Assembly (NCBI RefSeq): GCF_016919705.1
Contig: NZ_CP070368.1
Span: forward strand, 1,116,001-1,180,000
Source of the DNA: Paracoccus methylovorus
GTDB lineage: Bacteria > Pseudomonadota > Alphaproteobacteria > Rhodobacterales > Rhodobacteraceae
DNA: 64,000 nucleotides
Direction: 5' to 3'
In this document: piece after piece, positions 23,704 to 33,437 of the stretch
How the letters are laid out: every line of letters begins with the position of its first letter
Numbering within the stretch: the stretch's first letter is position 1
The notes under the pieces: generated by a model
What the model was told of the DNA's origin: nothing
The model's input: only the letters and a program-made list of their open reading frames with translations
Database searches by the model: none
Position numbers and translations under genes: made by a program

Positions 23704-24192
23704 ATGAAAACCCTGCAAGAAGCTTTCGAACACACCCTGCACGACATCTATTGGGCGGAAAACGCCTTGGTAAAGGCGCTGCCCAAAGTCTCGAAGGCGG
23801 TCGGAAACGCTGAACTGAAAACCGCGATCGACGAGCACCTCAAGGAAACCAAGGGACACGTCAAGACATTGGATCAGGTCTTTCAGTCTCTTGGCCTGAA
23901 ACCCGAAGGCGAAAAATGCGACGCGATGGAAGGGCTGCTGAAAGAGGCCGATGGTCTGATGGAAGAGGCGTCAGGCACGGCCTTGGACGTCGCCTTGATC
24001 GGTGCTGCACAGGCCGTGGAACACTACGAGATCGCGCGTTACGGTACCCTTCGCGAATGGGCGAAAGTTCTGGATCACGAAGAGGCCCATAACCTGCTCT
24101 CCTCGATCCTGGATGAAGAAAAGGCGGCCAATAACAAGCTGACGGCCTTGGCGGTGACCGCTGTCAACAAGGCAGGCAAATCCGGCAAGTAA
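23704..24192 (+). CDS. DUF892 (YciE/YciF-like) ferritin-like protein
   Basis: A 162-residue four-helix-bundle protein. The repeated pattern (LHDIYWAENALVKALPKVSK, IDEHLKETKGHVKTLDQVF, GAAQAVEHYEIARYGTLREW, LLSSILDEEKAANNKLT) gives the E...ExxH metal-ligand spacing of the ferritin-like DUF892 family. These proteins are induced by stress, and their metal chemistry is not settled. The promoter is less clear than its neighbours': GGAAC at 23629-23633 is followed after 17 bases by CTT instead of GTT. A hairpin separates it from the catalase gene. Confidence 0.9.
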   Translation: MKTLQEAFEHTLHDIYWAENALVKALPKVSKAVGNAELKTAIDEHLKETKGHVKTLDQVFQSLGLKPEGEKCDAMEGLLKEADGLMEEASGTALDVALIGAAQAVEHYEIARYGTLREWAKVLDHEEAHNLLSSILDEEKAANNKLTALAVTAVNKAGKSGK

Positions 24193-24208
24193 ACCGGAAA
24201 CACCCTCA

Positions 24209-24237
24209 GCGGCCGGGACGGCATGATGCCCGGCCGC
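24209..24237 (+). terminator. Hairpin after the DUF892 gene
   Basis: A perfect 9-bp GC-rich stem (GCGGCCGGG/CCCGGCCGC) with an 11-base loop and a short TCT after it. It is probably a partial terminator before the catalase gene. Confidence 0.6.
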
Positions 24238-24278
24238 TCTTCCGGCTCCATCCCAACCCCATTTCGGAAGGCAGGACG

Positions 24279-26339
24279 ATGGCTGACGAAAAACTCTATG
24301 AAACAAAGCAAGGCAACGGCGGCGAGCGCCAGCAAATTGCGCGTGGCGACACATCCGCGATGACCACGAATTTCGGCGCCCCGCTCTCGGACAACGAAAA
24401 CAGCCTCAAGGCGGGTGATCGGGGACCGACGCTGCTGGAAGATTTCATCCTGCGCGAAAAAATCTTCCATTTCGACCACGAGCGCATCCCGGAGCGCATC
24501 GTCCATGCCCGCGGCTCGGCCGCGCATGGCTATTTCGAATGCACCGACCCGATCCCCGAACTCAGCCGCGCCAGCCTATTTGCCGAAAAAGGCAAAAAGA
24601 CCCCGGTGTTTACGCGCTTTTCGACGGTGGCGGGCGGGGCCGGATCGGTCGACACCCCGCGCGACGTGCGGGGCTTTGCCGTGAAGTTCTATACCGACGA
24701 AGGCAACTGGGATCTGGTCAGCAACAACATCCCGGTCTTTTTCATTCAGGATGCGATCAAATTTCCCGACCTGATCCATGCGGTCAAGATGGAGGCCGAC
24801 CGGGCCTATCCTCAGGCGGCCTCGGCCCATGACACCTTCTGGGATTTCATCTCGCTGATGCCGGAAACGCTGCACACGCTGATCTGGGCCATGTCCGACC
24901 GCGGCATTCCCCGCAGCCTGCGCATGATGGAAGGGTTCGGCGTCCATACCTTCAAGCTGGTCAACGCCGAGGGCAAGGAGAGCTTCGTCAAATTTCATTG
25001 GCGGCCCAAGCTGGGGATGCAGTCGCTGATCTGGGACGAGTCGGCAAAACTTCAGGGCGCGGACAACGACTATCACCGCCGCGATCTGTGGGAGGCGATC
25101 ACCCGAGGAGATTTCCCGGAATGGGATTTCGCGGTGCAGGTCTTCGATCAGGAACTGGCCGACAGCCTGCCCTATGACGTGCTGGATGCGACCAAGCTGA
25201 TCCCCGAAGAGGTGGTGCCGTTGCGGGTCATTGGCCGCATGGTTCTGGACCGCAACCCGGACAACTTCTTCGCCGAGACCGAACAGGCCGCCTTCCTGCC
25301 CTCGAACATCGTGCCGGGCATCGACTTTACCGACGACCCGCTGTTGCAGGGGCGGTTGTTTTCCTATCTCGACACACAGAAATCGCGGCTGGGGACCGCG
25401 AATTTCCACCAGATCCCGATCAATGCCGCCAAATGTCCCTTTGCCAACATGCAGCGCGACGGGATGATGCAGACGCATGTCCCCCGGGGCCGTGCGAACT
25501 ATGAACCCAACAGCTTGGACGAAGCGGGCGAAGACCCGGGCCCTCGCCCCCTTAGCACGGGTTTCGTCACCCGTCCCCAAGAGGTAAGCGGCCCCAAGCT
25601 GCGGGTCCGCGCGGAAAGCTTTGGTGATTTTTACAGCCAGCCGCGCATGTACTGGAATTCGATGACGGCCAGCGAGCAGGCCCATATCGCCTCGGCCATG
25701 GTCTTCGAACTGTCCAAGGTTTCGCTTGAGCATGTGCGCAAGCGAATGCTCTCGCAGCTTCATGTGCTGCACGAGGATCTGGCCAAGCGCGTTGCGACCG
25801 GGCTGGCGATGGAACTGCCTGACCCGGTGGCGCCCTTCCAGCAGCCGATTGATCTGGAGCCCTCAGACGCATTGTCGATCCAGAAGAAATGGCGAGAGAC
25901 CCTTGAAGGTCGTCAGGTCGCAATTCTCTTCGCCGAGGGCTCGGATCAGGCCCGGATCGAGGCGTTGAAACGGGCAATCGAGGCAGAGAGGGGCACGGTC
26001 TTTACCATTGCACCAAAAGTTGGCGGTATCCCGGTCTCAGGTGGCATGATGAAGGCGGACGGGCAACTTGCCGGATCGCCCTCGGTCCTGTTCGATGCGA
26101 TAGCCTTGGTGCTGACAGCCGAAGCCGCAACCAAGCTGGCGCAGGACGCCGCCGCCGTGAGCTTTGTTGCGGATGCCTTTGCCCATCTGAAAGCGATCGG
26201 GACGACTGAGGAAGCCAAGGCACTTTTGGACAAGGCAGGCGTCCAGCCGGATCAGGGTGTCACCGATCTTGACGGGCTGCCCGATGCGGCCAAGCTGCGC
26301 TATTGGGATCGCGAGCCCAAGGTGCGGGATTTGGCCTGA
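24279..26339 (+). CDS. katE: Large-subunit monofunctional catalase (HPII/KatE-like)
   Basis: A 686-residue clade 2 heme catalase that splits hydrogen peroxide. The distal histidine lies in [13 protein letters not shown] (about residue 76) and the distal asparagine in [20 protein letters not shown] (about 149). The heme-ligand tyrosine is in [14 protein letters not shown] (about 362). After the core, residues about 540-686 form the extra flavodoxin-like domain of large catalases ([36 protein letters not shown]). It follows the DUF892 gene, and large catalases are standard general-stress members. No own EcfG-type site was found in the short upstream gap. Confidence 0.95.
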   Translation: MADEKLYETKQGNGGERQQIARGDTSAMTTNFGAPLSDNENSLKAGDRGPTLLEDFILREKIFHFDHERIPERIVHARGSAAHGYFECTDPIPELSRASLFAEKGKKTPVFTRFSTVAGGAGSVDTPRDVRGFAVKFYTDEGNWDLVSNNIPVFFIQDAIKFPDLIHAVKMEADRAYPQAASAHDTFWDFISLMPETLHTLIWAMSDRGIPRSLRMMEGFGVHTFKLVNAEGKESFVKFHWRPKLGMQSLIWDESAKLQGADNDYHRRDLWEAITRGDFPEWDFAVQVFDQELADSLPYDVLDATKLIPEEVVPLRVIGRMVLDRNPDNFFAETEQAAFLPSNIVPGIDFTDDPLLQGRLFSYLDTQKSRLGTANFHQIPINAAKCPFANMQRDGMMQTHVPRGRANYEPNSLDEAGEDPGPRPLSTGFVTRPQEVSGPKLRVRAESFGDFYSQPRMYWNSMTASEQAHIASAMVFELSKVSLEHVRKRMLSQLHVLHEDLAKRVATGLAMELPDPVAPFQQPIDLEPSDALSIQKKWRETLEGRQVAILFAEGSDQARIEALKRAIEAERGTVFTIAPKVGGIPVSGGMMKADGQLAGSPSVLFDAIALVLTAEAATKLAQDAAAVSFVADAFAHLKAIGTTEEAKALLDKAGVQPDQGVTDLDGLPDAAKLRYWDREPKVRDLA

Positions 26340-26360
26340 AAAGGCCCCAGAAGGACCCAA

Positions 26361-26392
26361 CTCGCGGCAGGGCGTTAATTCCCTGTCGCGAG
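26361..26392 (+). terminator. Terminator-like hairpin after katE
   Basis: CTCGCGGCAGGG pairs with CCCTGTCGCGAG (one mismatch) around an 8-base loop shortly after the catalase stop. Confidence 0.65.
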
Positions 26393-26559
26393 ACGTTGTC
26401 AGAGAAGGGGACGGACCCTTTCGCTCGGCGCGAAAACGGGCGTTCCAGCCGAGGCCGGCCCTAGGTTAAAGCTCAGCGCCCGAGCGTGGCCATGGACCAA
26501 GATGCCAAGGCCCCGCAGCAGTTCGTCGGTAAGCGACAGAAGCCGCTGTCGAGACCCCG

Positions 26560-27474
26560 TCAGACGCCTTCCCCAACCAAGGTCGCGCCTTCCTGCAAAG
26601 CAGTTTCGCGCCGGGCTACAGCAGCGCGAGGCTGGTCCACGATTTCGGGGTCACTGACGCCAAGTGCCATTGCGCAGGCTTCCGCCTCCTCAATCGCGGG
26701 CGTGCGGTTCAGCAGCGGGCAGGTCGCGCGCAGCAGATCCAAGTCGATCTTGATTGGTCGGTCATCGAAATGGAACTCGCGCAGCAGGCGCTGCTCGGTC
26801 CAATACGGGGTCTTGATGTCAAGATCGGCAGGTGCGCGGCACTTATCGACAGAGATCAGGTAATCCCAGAACTTGTATTCCTTGCCGGCACCTGTATCGG
26901 CGATCAGCCAGGCATTTGGGATATTGTAAGCGTCGGCGATGATCAGCCCGTGGAGCGATGTCGTAATGATCTTCTCGCAAGACAGGAAGGCATCGATGGT
27001 GTCTTCGATCTTGTCGGTCAGCAGGTCGATGACCTTGATGCCGCGTTTGCGAAGCTCTCTCTTGCGCGCATGCTCCGACCAGCGCAGCACCACGCCCAGC
27101 CTGTGTTTCTTTCGGACGTCGGGCAGGTAGTAATCCGGAGTCAGCAATGCCGGATCGCCATACACCCGCGGGCATTCGATATCATGCATGACCAGTTTGG
27201 AACGGGTCAACGGGCCCCGCACGGCAAGGTATTTCGGCTGCCGCTGCAGGATCTTGGGCCCCTCGGTCCCAAAAGCGCCCGGCCCCCAGACGACCGAGGG
27301 CGGACTGACCTTCTTTATGATAGACCCGATGATCATATAATGGGGCTCGTTCTGCTGCGCCCAGAAGACCTCCTTGCCGGTCATTTTTTCGGCAAGCCAA
27401 GGGCCGAGCAAATCGCCGAAATTCTTCTTGTGGTCCCACCAGCGCAGGGGAATCTTTCCGTTCTTCTCGATCAT
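26560..27474 (-). CDS. Polysaccharide pyruvyl transferase family protein
   Basis: About 304 residues from the ATG at 27474, chosen because GGAAGAG lies in front; the frame is open to 27588. Motifs are IPLRWWDHKKNFGDLLGPWL at the N-terminus, VVWGPGAFGTEGP, YLAVRGPLTRS, VYGDPALLTPDYY and IITTSLHGLIIADAYNIPNA, all typical of the PF04230 family. These transfer pyruvate ketals to cell-surface sugars, or are related glycan enzymes. It stands alone without other glycan genes, so the target is unknown. The C-terminal 60 residues are low in conservation. Confidence 0.82.
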   Translation of the reverse strand: MIEKNGKIPLRWWDHKKNFGDLLGPWLAEKMTGKEVFWAQQNEPHYMIIGSIIKKVSPPSVVWGPGAFGTEGPKILQRQPKYLAVRGPLTRSKLVMHDIECPRVYGDPALLTPDYYLPDVRKKHRLGVVLRWSEHARKRELRKRGIKVIDLLTDKIEDTIDAFLSCEKIITTSLHGLIIADAYNIPNAWLIADTGAGKEYKFWDYLISVDKCRAPADLDIKTPYWTEQRLLREFHFDDRPIKIDLDLLRATCPLLNRTPAIEEAEACAMALGVSDPEIVDQPRAAVARRETALQEGATLVGEGV

Positions 27475-27875
27475 CGCGGTCTCTTCCGTGTGGCCCGAGC
27501 CATATTGCCTGTGATATTTCGGACTGCCCGCCCCAGTAGATATCTCGACTAACGGCAGCGCAGATCGATTGTGTACATGAGCTATCACCGTCCAAGAGAT
27601 GACGCCCAGTGTAGCGGCAATTCAGCCGCCACACCCATCCGATAAGATTATTCCATTCGGATAAGTATCAAACCTGTGAACTCAACACAATGCCGAACCC
27701 AGAGTAAAAACAACTTGGTTTATCAATGCACTAAAAAAGATCTGGCGACCCCAGCAGGGGCGAAAGACCCGCATGTAATCAGTGAGATGCGCCGTATCAC
27801 CCGCCAGATTCGGCCCACAGGAATTCAATGGCTTGCTTGGCCTTTTGTATCACCCATCCACAGAGAAATGACAGC
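27475..27875. other. Intergenic, no gene seen
   Basis: The region upstream of the pyruvyl-transferase-family gene is AT-rich around 27640-27740 (AAGATTATTCCATTCGG). It contains no reading frame with a plausible start and ribosome site. It probably holds the promoter of that gene and the boundary to a phage-like gene group. Confidence 0.5.
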
Positions 27876-28112
27876 ATGAGCCGCGTGTCGCGAGAAGATC
27901 TCGACGAAAGCAATCGCATTGACGCGATGATGCGTCGGATGGGCGAGATCGAGGCGATGGCTGGACGGGAGATGCCACACCGAGAGGTGATCCGGCTGCT
28001 TATTGAGCACGGGCAGCTAACTATAGCGATCCCCGCCGCCGAAAGCCGGAGGCTGCGGATCAAGGCGGCGCAGATGGAGGCAGAGGAAAGGAAGCGCCAA
28101 TGCGCGCAATGA
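27876..28112 (+). CDS. Small helical protein, phage-like
   Basis: A 78-residue charged helical protein (MSRVSREDLDESNRIDAMMR, then EIEAMAGREMPHREVIRLLI) from the ATG at 27876 behind GAGAAA. No family is recognised. It overlaps the next gene by 13 bases, and such tight packing of very small genes is typical of phage or element early regions. Confidence 0.5.
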   Translation: MSRVSREDLDESNRIDAMMRRMGEIEAMAGREMPHREVIRLLIEHGQLTIAIPAAESRRLRIKAAQMEAEERKRQCAQ

Positions 28113-28375
28113 GTGTCCGTGAGGCGATGATCGAGGCGGCAGAGCGAGAGCGTAAGGCTGCATCTGCGCCGGAGCGTTATCGCTGGATCGCCGTCTGGTG
28201 GCGATTATCGGCGCTCGAATCGCAATTCCCCAAACAGCACCGGCAATATGCCCGCGGCCAGATGGCCCTAGCGGCAGACATAGAACGTCGCCCACAACAC
28301 TACAAGACAAAGCCTGCCGGTAAGACTGACTGGCTGCGCAGCACCCACCCCCGCGACCAGAAGGAGAGGATATGA
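28100..28375 (+). CDS. Small hypothetical protein, phage-like
   Basis: A 91-residue protein with an N-terminal helix (SVREAMIEAAERERKAA), a tryptophan-rich part (YRWIAVWWRLSALESQF) and a basic end. It overlaps both neighbours (13 and 4 bases), giving a three-gene cassette. The function is not recognised. The frame and AAGGAG before the next start support it being real. Confidence 0.5.
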   Translation: MRAMSVREAMIEAAERERKAASAPERYRWIAVWWRLSALESQFPKQHRQYARGQMALAADIERRPQHYKTKPAGKTDWLRSTHPRDQKERI

Positions 28376-28452
28376 GCGACCTGTGGACACGCTGGCAGAT
28401 GGGCGAGACCATCGAGGCGCCGGCGAAAGAGCACGGCGTGACGCGCGATTGA
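28372..28452 (+). pseudogene. Truncated start of a GcrA-like/helix-turn-helix gene
   Basis: From the ATG at 28372 (overlapping the previous stop, GGAGAGG in front), 26 residues are read: MSDLWTRWQMGETIEAPAKE, then HGVTRD and a stop. The pattern of an aromatic W-x-x-W start, then E-x-x-x-x-A-x-E-x-G-V-T-R resembles the first helix-turn-helix of short phage regulators. The rest is missing. The identification is weak. Confidence 0.35.
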
Positions 28453-28937
28453 ATGCGATATCGGCTGAACCTTTCGGCTGGGCAAAGACCATCGGCGGCA
28501 TGGCACAGACCATGTATCGCGGTATAGAGCGTGTGCGAGCCCGCTTCACCATGGCGATAGTGGCCTGCAACTTGGCCAGTTTGCCAAAACTGCTCGCCGC
28601 TTGAGGCAGAAGGTTGCCTTTCCCCTGCGCAAAACGCCACCTCAAGCCGGAGGTGCGGGGAAACCGTTCTCCGCAGCGACCTTTTTCAGCGCCTTGCTAG
28701 ACGCAAAAAAGGCCCCGCGCCGGGATGACCGGGACAGAGCCATTTCCTGAAAGTCGGCGCCAGTAGGTGCTGCGAGGTGGAAGCGATGCCAAAGATTGCA
28801 TCCCCTGTGCCGGAGATTGTTTAGCTGGCCTGTCGCAGCTCGAAGGTTAGCTGAGTTGCTCGACACTGAAACCTGCGTATAGCATCAGGTCAAATCAAGG
28901 CGGTAGGCCGCGAACGGCAGGATTGGGAAACCGGAAT
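28453..28937. other. Non-coding stretch after the phage-like cassette
   Basis: No convincing gene is seen. The text around 28480-28600 keeps some coding-like periodicity on the plus strand (PFGWAKTIGGMAQTMYRGIE), which may be the broken continuation of the truncated gene before it. The last 100 bases precede the FAD oxidoreductase gene. Confidence 0.4.
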
Positions 28938-30233
28938 ATGAAACAGGTGGTTATCATCGGCGCGGGCATCATCGGTGGGGCGATTGCCTATGAGATGGCA
29001 AAATCGGGCTGGCGCGTGACCGTCGTCGATAAGGCTCCAGAGGCGGGTTATGGCTCGACATCGAACTCCTCCGCCGTGATCCGCATCAATTATTCGGTGA
29101 TGGAGACCTGTGCCATGGCGTTGGAAGGCTGGACATATTGGAAGGATTGGGCGGGTTACGTTGATCTTCCTGCCGATCGTCCGATTGCTGCCTATAAAGA
29201 GACCGGCACGCTGGTGATTTATCGCGGCGAGGGGCAGGCGATGCAGAAAATCACCGAGATAATGGATCAGATCGGTGGCGTTTACGAACGCCTGCCGCCC
29301 GAGGGCATCCATCACTATCTTCCCAAAGCAGACCTTCATTCCTATGGCCCAGCCAAGCTGATGGACCATCCCGATTTCGGTGAACCGAATGATGAACTGG
29401 TTGGCGGCGCTGTATTCTTCCCGCAGGCGGGCTATGTGAATGATCCGAAACTCGCCGCGCAAAACCTGCAATGGGCCGCCGAGCGCGAGGGTGTGACTTT
29501 CCGTTTCCGCACGACGGTCGAAGGATTCGAGGTTGTAAATGGACATGTCTCGGGAGTTCGGCTGGCGAATGGCGAGCTGCTGGCAGCGGATGTCGTCGTA
29601 AACGCAGGCGGGCCATGGTCAGCGGGACTGAATCGAATGGCAGGCGTGACGGGCGACATGACCATCACCACTCGTCCCAACCGTCAGGAAGTAGCTTATA
29701 TCCCTGGCCCGGTGAACATGGATTATCGGCATGACGGTGTGGTGGTGGCCGATCTGGATTCCGAATTCTACGCTCGTCCCGATCCGGTGGGGATCTGCCT
29801 TGGCTCTACCGATCCGGCTTGCGACAGCCATGAATGGGTAGATGATCCCGATGCGGTGGATACTCGTTTCACCGATCAATGGACAACCATCGTCATGCGT
29901 GGTGCCATGCGCCTTCCTGAATTGCACATTCCTGGTCAGGCCAGTGGCTTAGTTGCGTTGTACGATACATCGGATGATTGGCTGCCGATCTACGATAAGA
30001 CCAGCTTACCGGGCTTTTATATGGCGTGCGGCACTTCCGGCAACCAATTCAAAATGGCGCCGGTCGTGGGTAAGCTGATGACCCATCTCATCACCCATAC
30101 CGAAGAAGGGCATGATCACGACGCTGACCCATTGCGGTTTACACTTGAGAAAACCGGACGGCAGATCAATCTGGCAACCTATAGCCGAAAGCGACACATC
30201 AACGCCGAATCCAGTCATTCCGTCATGGGGTGA
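28938..30233 (+). CDS. FAD-dependent oxidoreductase (DAO/sarcosine oxidase type)
   Basis: A 431-residue flavoenzyme of the DAO family, which oxidises the C-N bond of amino acids or N-methyl amines. The dinucleotide motif is VVIIGAGIIGGAIAYEMAKS with the adenine-binding acid in VTVVDKAPEAGYGSTSNSS. The C-terminal part has GFYMACGTSGNQFKMAPVVG, which closes over the flavin. The substrate cannot be deduced. The start at 28938 is chosen as the nearest to the Rossmann motif. No partner subunit genes are adjacent, so it is probably a monomeric oxidase or dehydrogenase. Confidence 0.87.
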   Translation: MKQVVIIGAGIIGGAIAYEMAKSGWRVTVVDKAPEAGYGSTSNSSAVIRINYSVMETCAMALEGWTYWKDWAGYVDLPADRPIAAYKETGTLVIYRGEGQAMQKITEIMDQIGGVYERLPPEGIHHYLPKADLHSYGPAKLMDHPDFGEPNDELVGGAVFFPQAGYVNDPKLAAQNLQWAAEREGVTFRFRTTVEGFEVVNGHVSGVRLANGELLAADVVVNAGGPWSAGLNRMAGVTGDMTITTRPNRQEVAYIPGPVNMDYRHDGVVVADLDSEFYARPDPVGICLGSTDPACDSHEWVDDPDAVDTRFTDQWTTIVMRGAMRLPELHIPGQASGLVALYDTSDDWLPIYDKTSLPGFYMACGTSGNQFKMAPVVGKLMTHLITHTEEGHDHDADPLRFTLEKTGRQINLATYSRKRHINAESSHSVMG

Positions 30234-30339
30234 GGTGGATTTTAACTAAGACACATGGCCCGCAATCAACAAGAACCGCAGCGTATCTGAGCACCTCCCC
30301 GAGAATCGGACAGTGACGGAAGCTACGATCTGACGTCTG

Positions 30340-30790
30340 CTGGTCTCCAAGGACGAGGAGATCAGAACATGTCGAAACACAGCTCTCGTCCTGCAGGACT
30401 TGCTGATGGCCGTCTGGCGGCGCAAAGGTGCTGATTCACTCGGATCAGGGCAGCCAGTCACCAGCATGGACTGGGCGTTCGCGGGCTCTCTCGGACCAAT
30501 GGCGTTCACCCGCTCACTCCTGCGCGCCCACAACCTTGAGCATTCGATGAGCCGCGGCGGCAACTGCCATGACAATGCCGTGGCCGAGAGCTTCTTCAAC
30601 CTGCTCAAGCGCGAAAGGATAAGACGCAGAACCTACCGGACGCACGAAGAGGCAAGGCAGGACGTGTTCGATTACATCGAGATGTTCTACAATCCGAAAC
30701 GCAAGCATGCGAGGAACGCAATGCTGTCACCCGCCGAGTTCGAACGGCAGCAGATGATGAGTCGCGAACGCGTCTGAGAAACTCGGGGCT
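30340..30790 (+). pseudogene. IS3-family transposase remnant
   Basis: Degraded orfB C-terminus of an IS3-family element. LLMAVWRRK, then a shifted Asp segment, LRAHNLEHSMSRGGNCHDNA, VAESFFNLLKRERIRRRTYR and DVFDYIEMFYNPKRKHARN are readable. Several frameshifts and an internal rearrangement (around 30470-30520) interrupt the core. The sequence after the stop (CTCGGGGCTATTCA at 30781-30795) resembles an IS end. The N-terminal half and orfA are absent. Confidence 0.85.
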
Positions 30791-30792
30791 AT

Positions 30793-31794
30793 TCAGTGTG
30801 CCGGAACTCCGTCCTTCCACGCCTCCCAGCCGGTCACGATCCGGTCGACTAAAGGCGCACCCACCAGCGCGATATTCTGGACAGTTTCTGCGAACCCCCC
30901 GGCCGTTTCGCCCGGCGCAGGATCGAGGTGCTGAAGCGTGGTCTCATTCGGGTTGCCCTGATCGAAGTTCACCGACCCGCGGATCGCCGCAATGCGGTCC
31001 GTGCCATAAAGCCGGTTGATGACCTGTGCGATGGCGTTGTCCTCCATCTCGGTGACAAGATAATCGTCGGCCCCGTAGAGCTTGGCGATGTATTGCGCCT
31101 CTGCAGAGAGGCCCGGTCCGTGGAAGAAGGTGTCGCCAGTCATATGGGTGCCGACCTTAACGGAAGGCGCGGCTTGCGCTGCCGCATCGGGATAACGCAT
31201 CCGATAGGTCTGAGCTTCATCGGAATCCGTGAGCGCCACGTCCGAAGACAGCTCAACACCCCATGCCACGAGATCGGGGTTCAACTCATGAACGCGATAT
31301 TCCTCATAACCTTTTCGCGGTATGAATACGGGTTCACCGGGCTCGCCTTCCTCGGGCGCCCATCTGTGGCCAAGATCATAGTCGATCAGCCAATTCGCCC
31401 AGACCACATCGCCGATGGTCCCGCGGGATGGCGGCGTGCCGGCGACGCCGGTGATCAGGTAGTATGCGTTGGAAAAATCATAATCCGGGTTCAGCAGGAT
31501 GGCCTGCATCGAGGCGGCCGCATTGACCTTGCCCATGCCAAGCACGGATCCGCAGACGCCATCGTCATTGCAGTGCACTGGCGCGATTGCACCTGGAATT
31601 TCCCGCGGCACCGCGTCCTGCCAGTATCGTTCATACCAATGCTGGTACTCTCCTGCCCGGTCGCCGCTGTTTTCACCGATCTCGAACATGGCGCCGATGA
31701 AGACCTTTACCTTGACTGGATCTGCCGAGGCGCCTCCTGCGAGTCCAACCATGATCGCCGATGTTGCCCATAGGGTTTTCGCACAGATCTGCAT
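30793..31794 (-). CDS. Purine nucleoside permease (NUP) family protein
   Basis: A 333-residue protein from the ATG at 31794 behind AGGAGAG. It has a signal peptide (LWATSAIMVGLAGGASADPV) and then the NUP-family body: VKVFIGAMFEIGENSGDRAG, YWQDAVPREIPGA, YYLITGVAGTPPSRGTIGDV, YLVTEMEDNAIAQVINRLYG and GSVNFDQGNP. NUP proteins were described as nucleoside uptake components but resemble nucleoside phosphorylases, so a periplasmic nucleoside-binding or cleaving role is likely. It ends beside an IS3 remnant. Choline-sulfatase follows upstream on the same strand. Confidence 0.88.
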   Translation of the reverse strand: MQICAKTLWATSAIMVGLAGGASADPVKVKVFIGAMFEIGENSGDRAGEYQHWYERYWQDAVPREIPGAIAPVHCNDDGVCGSVLGMGKVNAAASMQAILLNPDYDFSNAYYLITGVAGTPPSRGTIGDVVWANWLIDYDLGHRWAPEEGEPGEPVFIPRKGYEEYRVHELNPDLVAWGVELSSDVALTDSDEAQTYRMRYPDAAAQAAPSVKVGTHMTGDTFFHGPGLSAEAQYIAKLYGADDYLVTEMEDNAIAQVINRLYGTDRIAAIRGSVNFDQGNPNETTLQHLDPAPGETAGGFAETVQNIALVGAPLVDRIVTGWEAWKDGVPAH

Positions 31795-31913
31795 CTGTCT
31801 CTCCTGTTCGCTGGACATGAAGCACGTCTGGGAAGTTTAAGCGCAACTCCAAGCTGGAGAACAGCAAGAACTCCATGACCTGCACTTCACAGTTTATAAG
31901 GCCGGACCGATGG

Positions 31914-33437
31914 TCATTCCCCGCGTGGATAGCGCTTGCTTTCTTCCAGCACATTCAGATCCATGTGGTTGCGCATATAGCGTTCGGATGCCTTTTGCAG
32001 AGGCTGATGATCCCAAGGATAATAGGCGCCATTGCGCAAGGCTTCATAAACCACCCGGCGCCGCGCCTGGCTTTCCCGAACCTCGATATCGAAGGCACCA
32101 AGATCCCATCGCGCCTCGGCCAGCGCGCGCAGTCTGACAAGCACATCGGCGTAAGCGGGATCCGTTGCGAGGTTCGTCAACTCGTGGGGATCATCGGCCA
32201 GATTATAAAGCAGGGGTGCGTCGCTCCGGCAAAGCGAAAGCTTGTAATCGCCGTCCCGCAAGGCGACCATGGGCGCGACGGTGCCTTCGGCAGCATATTC
32301 CATGGGAACCGGGCCGCGCCCGCCCTGCCCCCGTGCAAGGGGCGTCAAATCCTCGCCATCCGTCCAGCGCGCAAGCGACGTTATGTCCAATCCGGCAAGG
32401 GCAGCGACAGTCGGCACCACATCAAGCGTCGAGGTCGGGATCGCAATCCTTTGGGGTTCCCAACCGGGCGCAGCAATCATCAGCGGGACTCGGGCGGAGC
32501 CTTCAAAAAAGCTCATCTTGAACCACAGCCCGCGCTCGCCCAGCATATCGCCATGGTCCGAGACGAACAGGATAACGGTGTTGTCGTCCATGCGGCCGCG
32601 CCGCAGCACGTCCAGGATTTCGCCGATCTTCTCGTCGACATAGCTGATATTGGCGAAATAGCCCTGCCGCGCCCGGCGGACGTGATTGGGCTGGATATCG
32701 AAGGCCCGGAAGTCGCAGGCCTCCATCAATCTTTGCGAATGGCTGTCCTGGTCATCGAACGAAATCGGTGCAATTTCGGGCGCAAGCGCCGGGCAATCCT
32801 CATACAGGTCCCGGAACCGCCGACGCGCCACATAGGGATCGTGCGGATGGGTGAAGCTTACCGTCAGGCACCATGGCCGGTCGTCCTGGCGGCGCGAGAG
32901 GTCGTAAAGCTTTTGCGTCGCGTTGAACGCCACCTCGTCATCATATTCCATCTGGTTGGTGATCTCCGCCACGCCCGCGCCGGTGACCGAACCGAGATTG
33001 TGATACCACCAGTCGATACGTTCGCCCGGCTTGGTGTAATCCGGCGTCCAGCCGAAATCGGCGGGATAGATGTCGGTGGTCAGGCGATCCTCGAAGCCGT
33101 GCAACTGGTCGGGACCGACGAAATGCATCTTGCCCGACAGCGCGGTATAGTAGCCCGCCCGGCGCAGATGATGGGCATAGGTCGGGATATCCGAGCAGAA
33201 CTCGGCCGCATTGTCATAGACCCGAGTCCGGCGGGGAAGCTGCCCCGACATGAAGCTGGCGCGGCCGGGCGCGCAAAGCGGGCTGGCGGTATAGGTGTTG
33301 GCAAAACGCACGGAACGCTTCGCCAAGGCCTTCAGGTGGGGCGCATGCAGAAACTCTGCGGGGCCATCTGGAAACAACGTCCCATTGAACTGGTCCACCA
33401 TCAGGATAAGGATATTCGGACGTTTCATGTCGTTCAT
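31914..33437 (-). CDS. betC: Choline-sulfatase
   Basis: About 507 residues from the ATG at 33437. The type I sulfatase signature with the formylglycine cysteine is LCAPGRASFMSGQLPRRTRV, and metal ligands are in NILILMVDQFNG and FVSDHGDMLGERGLWFK. The C-terminal NGAYYPWDHQPLQKASERYM is the choline-sulfatase specificity end. It releases choline from choline-O-sulfate for use as osmolyte or carbon/sulfur source. No formylglycine-generating enzyme is adjacent. Unlike the usual bet operon, betIBA and the choline transporter are not beside it. Confidence 0.92.
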   Translation of the reverse strand: MNDMKRPNILILMVDQFNGTLFPDGPAEFLHAPHLKALAKRSVRFANTYTASPLCAPGRASFMSGQLPRRTRVYDNAAEFCSDIPTYAHHLRRAGYYTALSGKMHFVGPDQLHGFEDRLTTDIYPADFGWTPDYTKPGERIDWWYHNLGSVTGAGVAEITNQMEYDDEVAFNATQKLYDLSRRQDDRPWCLTVSFTHPHDPYVARRRFRDLYEDCPALAPEIAPISFDDQDSHSQRLMEACDFRAFDIQPNHVRRARQGYFANISYVDEKIGEILDVLRRGRMDDNTVILFVSDHGDMLGERGLWFKMSFFEGSARVPLMIAAPGWEPQRIAIPTSTLDVVPTVAALAGLDITSLARWTDGEDLTPLARGQGGRGPVPMEYAAEGTVAPMVALRDGDYKLSLCRSDAPLLYNLADDPHELTNLATDPAYADVLVRLRALAEARWDLGAFDIEVRESQARRRVVYEALRNGAYYPWDHQPLQKASERYMRNHMDLNVLEESKRYPRGE

